From Welwitschia mirabilis (lineage: Eukaryota; Gnetophyta; Gnetopsida; Welwitschiales), in the NCBI GenBank assembly GCA_051453625.1, contig JBOZIK010000001.1:243122092-243186091 (forward strand): a stretch of 64,000 bases of DNA, written 5' to 3'. This document shows, one piece after another, positions 1 to 10,020 of this stretch. Numbering within the stretch: position 1 is the stretch's first letter; each line of letters begins with the position of its first letter. The notes beneath the pieces are model-generated. The model had not been told where the DNA came from and made no database searches. It saw only the letters and a program-made list of their open reading frames with translations. The translations under genes and the position numbers were made by a program.

Positions 1-70
<70 letters not shown>
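1..70. repeat. (CT)n microsatellite
   Basis: Uninterrupted CT dinucleotide run at the window edge, 35 units visible; it may continue to the left. It abuts A-rich sequence with no gene content. Confidence 0.98.
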
Positions 71-74
<4 letters not shown>

Positions 75-899
75 TTAAAACAAAGAAAACATTTCACATA
101 ACCAAATATTTCAAAAGATAAAGCTAAAATTCATGAGATAAATATAGAAAAGAACACTTTTAAAAAATCTAAGACCTTTTCACCATTGAGAAAAATAAGC
201 ATCTTCCTTCAAACTAAAGTTTATGGATGTGTGAATGTCCTAGGATTAGGTGAATCCAATCTTACCAATAAAATACCTAAGTCAAAAAACTAGTCATAGA
301 GATAAATACATAAGACAAATTTGAAAAATGATTAAATAATGCCATAATAACCTTCAAAGAAAAAATTTAAGAGAAAATTCAGACAGTTTTCTCATGAAAT
401 TTCAAATTTTTATTGATTAACTTTCTAAAATTCTTAAGTAGTTAAGTCATAAATCTTAATAAAGCCATGAAAAGTATTTTTTAAAGTAACAAAAAGCAAG
501 AATGATTATTTTATTGACTGTCATCCTACTCATCATTCAGACGACAGAGAGGATGATAGAGACAGAGAAATAAAAAATTTATCAGAAAACATAGAAAATT
601 ACCAAAAAGCTAGAAAAGTAACAAAGCTAACTATAATCCTATCTATCATGAGAACAACAAAGGAGACAATAGATTTATTATAATAGAAAATAGAAGTACA
701 AAATGCAAAGAGAAATAAAAACTAAAAACCAAAAAATAAAATCAGAGACTATCAAAACAAAAAGATAAAAAGAAAATAGCAAGGCAAGTAAATTTTATTC
801 AATTCCTAAATCTAAAGAACACTTTTACTGAAAATAAGGGAAAATTAAAGATCTGTTTTGGTCTTAAGATTTTTAAAGAAATAAAGTCTAAACCAAAAA
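71..899. other. A-rich non-coding stretch with two hairpin-repeat copies
   Basis: No reading frame resembling a known protein is visible. The segment resembles the leader of element A on the right: two copies of the same near-palindromic motif (519-558 and 631-668) are separated by A-rich filler, and the filler after the second copy resembles that near 4300-4360. I read it as a piece of leader or LTR from a related element in the same orientation. A 3' LTR of element A could not be confirmed. Confidence 0.4.
519..668. repeat. Two copies of the GTCATCC...GGATGAY hairpin motif
   Basis: 519-558 starts TGTCATCCT and ends AGGATGATAG, so its arms can pair. 631-668 is a more decayed copy that keeps the central CTATCATG...AACAACAAAGG core. 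They match five further copies at 4146-5446. Confidence 0.6.
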
Positions 900-929
900 A
901 TTACTAACTGATAAAGCATAAAAGGTGTA

Positions 930-1201
930 CAATTGTTTCCAAGTAAAATCAATTAAATGAAGAGAGAAGTAATGGAGAGCACTCTATGATACCATATTAA
1001 AGCACAAATTTTGGAAGTCAAAGGGGAGAGAAATGGTAATTCTTTTAAAAGATTTTCATTAAATGCAAGAGTTTTACTTTGAGCATTACAAGGAAAATTA
1101 TATTGAAATCCATTAAAACTACTTTCATCGAAATTTAAACTATGATTTTTAATTTTAGACTTATGTAATGGACAATTCCCCTCATAATCTTTCTTTAGAA
1201 A
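930..1201 (-). pseudogene. Post-protease spacer of element A polyprotein
   Basis: A stretch of roughly 70 codons on the minus strand reads open or nearly so, directly downstream of the protease remnant. It contains a C-P-L-H-K-S-K run and an L-L-K-E-L-P-F-L segment. The region between protease and RT in Athila-type elements is poorly conserved, so no function can be assigned. Position and openness are the only support. Confidence 0.4.
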
Positions 1202-1760
1202 TTATGCTTCCTTACACTCTAAAGATTTCATTTCTTTTTTATTCTTAAGTTCGTCACTATAAAGTACTTGCTCATTTGATTTCAACTCTTTTTTTTCAAG
1301 TGGGTGATGTTGTAAAAATAAAGTTGGTTTAATGTTATGTTTAATGTTCATATCATCACCTAAATCTTTTTTAGCTACATTAAAGACTTTAGTTAAAAAC
1401 ATTCTATTTCCAAAGTGACATTTCATTGTTCCTGTTTTTGTATCAATGATGTAGTAGGCTAATGCATAAAATGCTCTTCCTAGAAGTAAAGGGCATCCTC
1501 TGTGATGCTCAACTTCTATGATAATCACATTTATGGGGTAGTAAGCCTTTTCAGTTTAAATTGTTAAATCTTTAATAATGCCTAATAGCCTCTTCAGTTT
1601 AAATTGTAAAATCTTTAATAATGCCTAATAGCTTCTTAACTGAAGTGTTTGTTAATTCTAAGACAACTAGAGTAGGCTATATTCTATCCTCCAAATCAAA
1701 TCTCTTACAAATGTGAAGTGGCATAATGTTAACACTTACTCCAATGTCTATCAAGGCTTT
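1202..1760 (-). pseudogene. Aspartic protease (retropepsin-like) remnant of element A
   Basis: This was the protease that cut the gag-pol polyprotein. The active-site block lies at 1748-1719 and reads DIGVSVNIMP, matching the DLGASVNLMP block typical of Athila-type proteases, with the catalytic Asp and Gly kept. About 180 bp further on is PLLLGRAF followed by I-I-D and an NRMF...NVF-like tail, corresponding to the conserved PIILGRPFL...ID...F-N-V-F end of the domain. A 43-bp tandem duplication between these blocks shifts the frame. The longest open part is 1202-1528, 108 codons; its ATG is internal and not a real start. Confidence 0.85.
1552..1637. repeat. 43-bp tandem duplication inside the protease remnant
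   Basis: Two nearly identical units start at 1552 and 1595 (CAGTTTAAATTG...CCTAATAGC). The period is not a multiple of three, so the duplication itself breaks the reading frame. The high identity suggests it is younger than the surrounding decay. Confidence 0.9.
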
Positions 1761-2489
1761 TCTAATATTTTTGTTTTCCTCTAAAGTAACATTTATTGTA
1801 GTTGCTTCTAGATCTTTAAATTTGGATGATTTTTGTAACACTAAATTTTTGAGGGATTGGGATAGAAAAACTTTGCTAGGGATGAATCATTTTTATTTTC
1901 TTCTTATTAAGTCTTTCAATAATTTTGAGTACCTTGGATTTTGTTACAAAAGTTTCCAAAAGAGTAAGTTTATGATCACATTTTTAATCAAGGCTTTTAT
2001 ATGTTTATTGAAAAGTTGAATTATCATTAAGCTTATTAAGTTAAGGGGTTGTTTATTGAAAAGGATTTTTATTTTTCTTTTTTTCAAGAGAAGGGAAATT
2101 ATAATCTTCTAATATTTCAATGTCTTCTTCCTCTTTTATTCATTATTTCTAAAATTATTTTAGGAGATGAGAGGTTTATTTGGAGGAGGGTTCGTTTCTT
2201 ATCCACTTCTTGTCACAACATTATAATCTTTTCTTAGTTTATTTGGATTTGGTAAAGGTTATGTAGCTAATGTTATTTGAGGTTTTTAAATATCCAACAT
2301 GATTTATTAAATGATGTTAACTAATTTTTCAATTTTGACATTTATTTTATTTTTTAATTTCATTTGTAAGATTTATGAGTTGATCATTTGGATGTTGAAA
2401 GTTTAACAGTTCTAGTTGGTAGTTTGTGTTTTCGAATCAGTTTCTAAAAAGTTGAGAATTATTTTGAAATTGAGTGTTCAATCTAGGAT
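1761..2489 (-). pseudogene. Gag-protease linker of element A, unresolved
   Basis: The sequence lies between the protease active site and the N gap. Short plus-strand frames here (for example from 1726 and 2049) are antisense to the element and have no family resemblance. The minus strand has no motif I can name. It probably holds the C-terminal gag/linker part of the polyprotein. Confidence 0.35.
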
Positions 2490-2958
2490 NNNNNNNNNNN
2501 NNNNNNNNNNNNNNNNNNNNNNNNNNNNNNNNNNNNNNNNNNNNNNNNNNNNNNNNNNNNNNNNNNNNNNNNNNNNNNNNNNNNNNNNNNNNNNNNNNNN
2601 NNNNNNNNNNNNNNNNNNNNNNNNNNNNNNNNNNNNNNNNNNNNNNNNNNNNNNNNNNNNNNNNNNNNNNNNNNNNNNNNNNNNNNNNNNNNNNNNNNNN
2701 NNNNNNNNNNNNNNNNNNNNNNNNNNNNNNNNNNNNNNNNNNNNNNNNNNNNNNNNNNNNNNNNNNNNNNNNNNNNNNNNNNNNNNNNNNNNNNNNNNNN
2801 NNNNNNNNNNNNNNNNNNNNNNNNNNNNNNNNNNNNNNNNNNNNNNNNNNNNNNNNNNNNNNNNNNNNNNNNNNNNNNNNNNNNNNNNNNNNNNNNNNNN
2901 NNNNNNNNNNNNNNNNNNNNNNNNNNNNNNNNNNNNNNNNNNNNNNNNNNNNNNNNNN
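2490..2958. other. Assembly gap (469 N)
   Basis: Run of 469 N inside element A. Reading frames reported across it are meaningless. Confidence 0.99.
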
Positions 2959-2984
2959 AAAGCATAGACTTCTTCACATATTAT

Positions 2985-3898
2985 TTCTTTGTAGGTTGGA
3001 AAAGAGGACAGTCTTTGATGACATGATAATTATCCTCACATAAATGATAAGTTTGCACAACATTTCTTCTGGTTATGGTTTTGGCATCTAAGATCATTTA
3101 TGCATACTTCTCCAAGGTTATTGTAAAATATTTGATAGAATTTATAAGATTGAATTCTACCTATTTTTGTTGTTTAACCTCTTTTAAATATTTGATAAGT
3201 TGGCCTACAATTGGATTTTCTTTAGGAGTTGACTAGTTTTAACTAACCTTAATAAGTTCTTGTAATTTTGTCGAGGAATTATCTAAAGTAAGGTTTATAA
3301 GTTCCTCTATTAAAAAAATCTACAAGTTGTTTCGTGTGTGGAGTTAGCCAACTATAAAAGTAGTCTATTAGTTCTATTGGTAAAAAAAAATCTACTAGAT
3401 TAGAATGGTAGGATACAAAGAAATGCTTATATGTGAAGGTATAATCTTCATTTGATTTTTGTTGAAAGTTTGTTATCTCATTTTTTATTTTTCTTATGTT
3501 TTCCTCACTTGTAAATCTTTTTAAAAAGGTTTCTTAGACTTGATCCCAAGTTTTTAAGCTTTTATGAGGGATAGTTTTTAGCCAAAGTTTTGCTCTACCT
3601 CTTAATGTCATGAGAGAGATTACCATATATGTTCTATCACTAATTTTTTCTTCCCATTCCTCGATGTAAGAATTAGTTGTTCAATGTTTACAATGTGTTG
3701 AAGGGGATTCTCATGATTTTCTTCATTAAAATTTGGGTAGGCATTGAAGTTTTTAAGTTCAACATCATCTCTTAGGGGTAGGTCAAAAGGTGTTTGAATC
3801 TCTCTTTTCTTGTTGGCTAATAATTTTCTAAGGGTAAGGTTTGCATTAGAGGTAGAAGATCCTATGACTTATTTTTTCTTATGGGGAGAACTTGACAT
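2985..3898 (-). pseudogene. Gag (capsid/nucleocapsid) remnant of element A
   Basis: Gag formed the virus-like particle that packaged the element RNA. The start is placed at the ATG at 3898-3896, the first Met of a frame reading MSSSPHKKK and then TAA, which continues in the same frame for about 60 codons. Near 3600-3510 the frame reads WLKTIPHKSLKTWDQV, then a stop, then ETFLKRF, the hallmark of the retrotransposon gag core. At 3049-3008 is a zinc-knuckle remnant: the second Cys, the His and the third Cys have CCHC spacing, but the first Cys is Tyr (TGT to TAT). Scattered stops and frameshifts make it a pseudogene. The N gap begins just downstream. Confidence 0.8.
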
Positions 3899-4564
3899 TG
3901 TGAGCTAATTCTTTCCTTTTATAGGAGTTTTGTTAATAAATCTGACTCAGAAAAAATACATTTAGAAGGAGGGTTAAGTGCATCTGGAGATTGTTTTTTG
4001 GACTTGTTTTCTATATCCATCAGTCCTTCTTTAATGGTTTTTCCTATCAGGAGCCTTTTCCTTCTGGCATTTTTTCTCTATGTTAATCATGTCATAGCAT
4101 CTTGCAAATAGCAAATAATAGAAAACAAGATAAAAAACAATAGATTGTCATCCTTCCTGTCATGGGGACAACAAAAGGGATGACACACACAAAAACTAGA
4201 AAAATAGAAACAGAATAAAAATAGAAATAGGAAGCAGAAAACTCAAAAAAATAGAACTATCATCCTCCTAGTCATTAGGATGGCATAGAAGATGATAGAG
4301 AATAATTTTATTATAGAAAAATTAAAATCCAAAAATAAAACTAAAACTAAAAATTACATACTATCGTCTTGTATGTTGTGTGGATGACAGAGGGAAAGAC
4401 CACTATTTTTCTATGGAAAACTAAATCTAAAAAAACAAAACCAAAAAACTGCAAAATAGAAAATGTATAGCTTCTAATAAAGTACATCACTATAGATGAA
4501 TAATTGAAGAAAGGTCCATTATACTCACCCAAATAATAATAATCCTTATACTCCTCAATATCCT
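3899..4564 (-). other. Untranslated leader of element A with hairpin repeats
   Basis: Lies between the primer site and the gag ATG. It carries three regularly spaced copies of the hairpin motif (4146-4185, 4259-4297, about 4362-4400; spacing about 105-115 bp) in A-rich filler. A frame at 4347-4664 on the minus strand runs across the primer site and is not a gene. Confidence 0.6.
4146..4400. repeat. Three tandem hairpin-motif units in the leader of element A
   Basis: The best copy, 4146-4185, starts TGTCATCC and ends GGATGACA. A second nested pair, TGTC and GACA, flanks ATGGG. The copies at 4259-4297 and 4362-4400 are more decayed but keep the outer arms. The transcript could fold into a short stem-loop at each copy. 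Confidence 0.7.
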
Positions 4565-4582
4565 TTTCCAGCAATGACACCA
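4565..4582 (-). promoter_or_regulatory. Primer-binding site of element A (tRNA-Asp type)
   Basis: The minus strand reads TGGTGTCATTGCTGGAAA. The site complementary to the 3' end of plant tRNA-Asp, used by many Athila-type elements, is TGGCGCCGTTGCCGGGGA. Twelve of 18 positions match and all six differences are C->T or G->A. The site lies about 665 bp upstream of the gag ATG, as expected. Confidence 0.75.
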
Positions 4583-4592
4583 ATTTTTCGCA

Positions 4593-5679
4593 GTGTGTAT
4601 TTGTGCAAGTGCTTAAGTTTAAAAGGATTTTATCATTCATAAAATAAATAGATATCTTACACAATATAATACATTAGTATGAGTGGAAGTAGATCCAAAA
4701 TGTTGTATTCACATTGAATACTATGAGACAAGACTCGGATTGCTTTGCAAAATAATAATAGGAATAAAAAATAAAGAATAATGTAGGAAATGAAAGATAT
4801 AATGTAAATGTAAGATGTAACTTAATCTAACATATAATGTAAAAATGGAACTAACACTACTTGATTTTACTCTTAACAAAGGCTATTCTTGATAATTTAT
4901 ATCACCTAAGAAATTATCATAGATTAAGGACAACATATACTATAAGGATCATTAAAGAAACTAACATGTAAATATGAAAATAAAATAAGTTTTTTGTATT
5001 AATAAGAGTAACAACATCTAAGTTACAAAATAGACGAACTTTAATGGAGGATACATAGCCCTCCACTAAAGGAACCTCTTTCTGTAACACTCGAGATAGA
5101 TCTCCCACCCTTCAATCTCCTATTATGAGAATTTTTGGTGCAACAAAGTTAAGAGGAAGAGTTGAAGGGGGACTTATTTATAAAAAAATACAAGAAAAGA
5201 AACAAATAGAAGGCATGGTAAGATATGCTTATTTACAATTCAGAAATGGATGAAATAGTCAAGGTTCACTGTCAGAGTCAGTTACATGTCAGTGTCATCC
5301 TGACTATCATCTAAACGACAAGGCACATGATGGCTCATTACAAAAGATAACTCAAAATGATGACTCAATAGTGATTCAGTAGTCCATGTTAGTAATCAGC
5401 AGTGTTGTCGTCCTATCTATCATGGGGAAAACATAGGGGATGATGGTCTTCTTAATCATATTTTTAAGAAGAAACTTAGTATTTTCATCAGTAATCCTTC
5501 TCTAAAGCTTTTTGAATCAGAATATGTCCTTAAGACATCAAATCTAGGTAAGAATTACACATTTCTAAAATCTTCTAGCATTTCTCCAAAATCCTCAGAA
5601 TTGCACTTAAACCTATGTAAAAGTCCTACAAAATAGCTCATAAAACCCCATAAAATAACTAAAAATTGGTAGCACAACA
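4593..5679 (-). repeat. Probable 5' LTR of element A
   Basis: Sequence upstream of the primer site, non-coding, with two more hairpin-motif copies (5293-5333 and 5405-5446). The outer end is placed at a TGTTGTGCT sequence on the minus strand, which is only a guess. The matching 3' LTR was not found, so this is inferred from position. Confidence 0.45.
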
Positions 5680-5837
5680 CTATATCTTTAGGCGTATTGT
5701 TGTATTGTATTATTCAATTCTACTTTGTTGGAATATCTTATTATTGAATATTATTATAAGTCCATTTTTTAAATCAAATTCATTATAAGGAAATTCTTGT
5801 ATGGACGTGCATTTGAGGTACCACCTATGAGCATTTA
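5680..5837. other. Unassigned A+T-rich sequence
   Basis: Nothing recognisable. Confidence 0.5.
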
Positions 5838-6060
5838 TTTATTGTAAGATTCATGATGCGCTATGAAAACCACTATTTCCCTATGCAAAAGAGAGTGATG
5901 CCTTACAAGGAGACTCTCATTATTATAGGGTTTATAATACACCTTTGAAAACCACTATTTACCTGGGAGGAAGAGAGTGTTACCTTACAAGAAGACTATC
6001 ACTTATTGTAAGGTTGGTGGTATGCTAGAAGTCCATTATTTTCTTATAAGTCAAGAATAT
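5838..6060. repeat. 82-bp tandem repeat, about 2.7 copies
   Basis: The block TGAAAACCACTATTT recurs at 5864 and 5946, with a decayed third copy at 6026. Each is followed by AGAGAGTG...CCTTACAA and AGACT..TCA. The period is 80-82 bp. No coding potential. Confidence 0.8.
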
Positions 6061-7499
6061 CTGGAGGTCTGAGTAAAATCTACACTTTATGTGTGAATGT
6101 ACCTAGGTTGGAGAACCATAATACTTTGATAAGGTGCTTGATTATGATTCTTCATTTTATTATTTCGTTTAAAATTCTATTTGGTACCCTTTCCTTTAGT
6201 TTAACAATCCTCAAAAATTTATAAAAACTTAATTCAAATAATGTAGGGATATTATAATCTATTTTCTTACTAATATATGTCAACTTCGCAGTAAATGATC
6301 ATTTCAGAAGACTCTAGAAAATAGAAAAATAAATCAAGATATCAATAGTGTTGTAAGAAAACATGGATGAGACAAGTATTAGTTAAATATAGTGACGAGC
6401 AAGGAGGATATGATAGGAAAATTATAAGTTTGTTAAAAATCCATAAGTCATGCATATATGGCTAATAAATGATATCTTGTAAAGATAAACATAATAAGGC
6501 ATAAGACTACTTATAGATATATTATAACATACTTTTGTACTTCCTTAATGAAGATTTAGTTGGTTCTTGAAATATTTATTTCATAGTAGTTAGTAAAAGT
6601 AAGAAAGATTCATACTAATTTAAGAAAGATTCATACTAATTTAGAGCACAATATAATAGCTACATCATTCTCTTCACATATGTATCCTTTAGGACTCCCT
6701 AAGTAGCAAAGTATACCAAGTTTCCAAAGTATAGAATTTTGTAATGAATTTGTAAACATGCAATGTAAAATACTATAGTATAATATTTGGGAAATCTTAT
6801 GGGAAAACATTACTATATGAAAGAATGGATACATTCACAAGGATATACAACATACAAGAAGATGCTTGATGTTTCTACCTTTGTATATAGAGAGATAAAT
6901 CATAGAAGTAGGTTTTTGTATTGCTTTTTGTTTCATAATTTATTTTTTAGTAATGTGATATAGTACAATGTTAATTCTTCATGGTTTTATTACTTATGTT
7001 TAGATATTTTTATTTGGAGACTTCCCCCCCCATAAATGTTTTCCTTTTTTTTATGCTTTACTTAAATCTTAACTTTAAATAATAAATTATTATAAATACT
7101 ACTACGAATTTAAAATGAAATTCTTTTATGAAGTAATAACTATGAGGAAGGAAATATGAAGTAACAATGATAAGATATATTAACAAATTTTATTATGATA
7201 TAATAAAATGAAAAACTCAAATATTAGAATTATATTAAACTACATAATGAAACTCTTCATGATAGCAATACATTACTAACATAAAAAAATAACATCATTT
7301 CATAGTAATCAATATTAACATAATCAAGTGATTACAAGGGAATTTAATTAGTAAGAAATTCATTTCAAATTTTTTTGGGTTTTCAAAAATATGAAAAACA
7401 TATTTACAAATACTTATTTAGGTAAGAAGGTATCTTAGTATATGATGTAGTTGGATTATTTAGTATTACTAAATTATAAGTAAAGGATATTGGGATAGA
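6061..7499. other. Unassigned A+T-rich sequence
   Basis: No protein-like frame found. Contains a perfect 21-bp tandem duplication (6601-6642) and an isolated C8 run (7024-7031). It lies where the 3' LTR of element B would be expected, but I could not match it to the 5' LTR copy at 15165-17850. Confidence 0.5.
6601..6642. repeat. Perfect 21-bp tandem duplication
   Basis: AAGAAAGATTCATACTAATTT occurs twice head to tail without mismatch, so the duplication is recent relative to the surroundings. Confidence 0.95.
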
Positions 7500-7559
7500 A
7501 TGAAGTAATTCTTCAAGATCCATATAAATGTCATCTAGCTTTTTCTCATGATATATTTT

Positions 7560-8780
7560 CCATTGTTAACCATTTCATATGAGTTAAGTATTATTAGTTA
7601 GGTTATTAATCATAAAAATTCCATTCTGATTTATTTTTATTACCTCAAAATTGCCTTTTTACTTAGTGACTAGTTTTCTAAGAAATTTATGCAAGCTCAT
7701 GCTATTTGATAAAACTTTATTACTAGGGTTGAAATTCTTTCTTCTTATCTTCTTATCATGATAATAGTTAAGTTTTTTTGTTTATAATTATTTATATATT
7801 ATTTACATTCTATCTCATCTTGTATAATATTTTGAGTTGTAGAATGCATTTTGGAATGTTATCTTCATTGTTGAAATTAAATTTCTACATTAATCTATAA
7901 GACTTTTTTTAAATATCTACTAGTATTGGACTTTATTTTTCATGAATATTTTGGAATGAGGTATCATCTAATGAATTTTTCCCTACCTTCCTAGAAGTTT
8001 AGGGTACATCATTAAACTTTTTATATTACTCTTTATTGGATTAAACATCTTAACTAATATTATTTTAATCTATTGGTTAGAATTCTTAGCTTAGCCATTT
8101 GTTTTTAGATGACAGGTAATTGTAATCTTACACATAACTCCTATCAACTTCATTAACTTATTTAAAGTTTAATTAGTAAAGTGAATTTCTGATTGCTAAT
8201 GAGAACTTATGAATTATCAAAATGTTATAAGATATGTTTTATAAATCATTCGATAATAGTCTTAACATATTTGGTTTTGGTTACTTTAGATTCTACTCAT
8301 TTTGTAATAGATTTAATATATACAATGATGTATTAATAACTATTATATTTACTTTGAAGTTAATTCTCCAAATATGAAATGGTTTACATTCTATGGTCAT
8401 GTTCATGAACATTTCATGTTTATATTTTGTTTGTCATAGTTATACTTTATGATGTAGTCATGGAAATATTCAAGTAAGATTAGCCCTAAAATTTACTTGA
8501 TAAATCTTATAAGATATCTTATCTGTATTAAAATATCCTTCATAATTTTAATCATGACATGTTTGCAAAATCATTACTTACTCCCATGTAGGAATACATT
8601 ATCATGCCATTTTATCCTTGCAAATATGATATAATAAAGGGCTTTATCAAATATAAATCTTACTTATTTCAAGAAATAATTTCTTATTCTAACTTAACCA
8701 ATCTCTTAAAACCTTTAAGGTATATAAGTAGTTGGTAATGTTTGCATATCGAGAATCCTTTCCATCTGAGTCAATATGTA
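7560..8780 (-). pseudogene. Integrase and RNase H-integrase linker of element B
   Basis: Integrase inserted the DNA copy into the host chromosome. From right to left, the linker block SRYANITNYLYT is followed by YHICKDKM...CIPTWEV, as in the pre-integrase region, and by a decayed HHCC zinc finger. The core then reads YIIVYIKSITK, stop, VESKVT (usual ...TKWVEAK; Trp TGG to TGA), the second catalytic block as LISNQK instead of SDNG-like (Asp to Asn), and HLKTNG for the usual HPQTNG. A further segment, ILVKMFNPIKS, matches the region after the catalytic Glu. Catalysis is lost. Confidence 0.8.
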
Positions 8781-8954
8781 CTATGAAAAATGTCATGTCT
8801 AGACTTTCAAGGTTCAAAGACCTAGTCTAAAAATTTAATAAAAATAAATTTTATTGTAATATGGTCCACAAGATAAATTAGTTATTGTACTTATTATTAC
8901 TATTAGTACAATATAGTTATATTATGAAAAATTTATGCTACAACTTTTTATTTT

Positions 8955-8964
8955 NNNNNNNNNN
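8955..8964. other. Assembly gap (10 N)
   Basis: Short N run inside the solo LTR. Confidence 0.99.
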
Positions 8965-9248
8965 ATTCCTTTCATTTGCAATAGCCATAATGTTATTCTT
9001 GTTGTAAGTTCTTGGTAATTAATCATGATTTTGTATGGCTAAGTAAGTGGTTAAAGTTGTGATCATGTCAGTGGATAAGTTAGTGGTTGCATTATTTTTC
9101 TTATTTAATAGTTGTAATTTTTCTTTATTTAAACATGAAAATTATATTTATAAGGTGCTTTATTTTTATTCATTCCTTTAATAAATGCATTCTTATCATG
9201 AAATATTATGCAACCAATGGCCTAACAAGGTAATGAAATCCCTAATAC

Positions 9249-9313
9249 TTCCACCACCTTCATTACTTTTACCACCTTCACCACTTCCACCACTCTCACC
9301 ACCTTGACCACCC
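9249..9313. repeat. Imperfect CCACCTT/TTCACC repeat
   Basis: Pyrimidine-rich trinucleotide-like array (CCACCACCTTCATTAC..., ACCACCTTCACC) inside the solo LTR. It is unusually C-rich for this window. Confidence 0.8.
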
Positions 9314-9510
9314 TTTTTAATGATGATATCTATTCATGTTCTCATGTCTTTTCACATCCTTAATCCTTTGCTATTAAATCTTTAAAAAGACTTTTCTATT
9401 AAATCTTAAAGACTTCAAATTGGAGATTATAAGTCATTAGAGCTTTCGAATCTCCAAAAGTTTTCAAATCTTCATCTTAATTTTGGGTATGAGTTATGGT
9501 ATTTCATTTT

Positions 9511-9668
9511 ATTCTCATATGGTTTATGGCTTAATCTAATTTCTTATATGGTTTATGGTTTAATCTAATTTCTTGTATGGTTTATGGCTTAATCTAAATT
9601 TCTTGTATGGTTTTTTGCTTGGTCTATTTTCTTTTATGGTTTTTGGTTTAGTCTATTTGTTATTTGGC
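9511..9668. repeat. 29-bp minisatellite, about 5 copies
   Basis: TATGGTTTATGGCTTAATCT-type units start at 9518, 9547, 9576, 9606 and 9635, with identity falling to the right. The open frame at 9573-9779 is a by-product of this array. It lies in the solo LTR. Confidence 0.9.
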
Positions 9669-9898
9669 TCTTGGATTACTTATGTTCTTGCATTTCCTTT
9701 CCATTTCATAATTCTTGCATTTATTAAAGCTTGTTTGGTATCTTGCTTATTGATTGAATCTTGTAAGTTCTTTTTATAAATCATACATCCTGCATCATAA
9801 TGTGCTTAGGATTCTTTTATCTCAACCGTTACTCATATTGATTTAAGATTTGTAACTTTTCATTAACCTATAACTGAGATATTCCAGATTGTTGCAAA

Positions 9899-10020
9899 TT
9901 CCTCTAGAAAGTAAAGGCAATAAATGGTTTCCTCTAGATATGTTGGCCTAAAGTATAGTAAATTACGTCTAAAGAGTAAAGGAAGTAAATGATCTCCTCT
10001 AAATATGTGTGCATCTAGAT
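9899..10020. repeat. 65-bp tandem duplication
   Basis: Units start at 9901 and 9966: CCTCTAGAAAGTAAAGG and CGTCTAAAGAGTAAAGG, each followed by TAAATG.T.TCCTCTA.ATATG. Inside the solo LTR. Confidence 0.85.

Larger units (their letters stand above)
900..5679 (-). mobile_element. Element A: fossil Athila-like Ty3/gypsy retrotransposon
   Basis: Reading leftwards on the minus strand, the parts are a possible 5' LTR (about 5679-4593), a tRNA-Asp-type primer-binding site (4582-4565), a leader with hairpin repeats, a gag start at 3898, a gag core, a CCHC remnant, a 469-bp N gap and an aspartic protease remnant. No RT, RNase H or integrase was found to the left, so the element is truncated or rearranged there. 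Stops, frameshifts and a 43-bp tandem duplication in the protease region show it is dead. The Athila-like assignment rests on the primer-site type and the protease and gag motifs. The outer LTR boundary is a guess from a TGTTGTGCT-like start. Confidence 0.75.

Noticed and set aside
979-995. TGGTATCATAGAG on the minus strand, like a tRNA-Met primer site
   Set aside because: It lies inside the open post-protease frame of element A (reads IWYHRV) and has no LTR end before it or gag after it.
1726-2237. Plus-strand open frames of 97 and 62 codons
   Set aside because: Antisense to the gag-protease part of element A, with no family resemblance.
2416-3043. Open frames of 160-190 codons
   Set aside because: They consist almost wholly of N.
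4347-4664. 105-codon minus-strand frame
   Set aside because: Runs across the primer-binding site and leader of element A, which are non-coding.
7018-7031. C8 run as the polypurine tract of element B
   Set aside because: The position is plausible, but no TG LTR start follows and no 3' LTR matching 15165-17850 was found.
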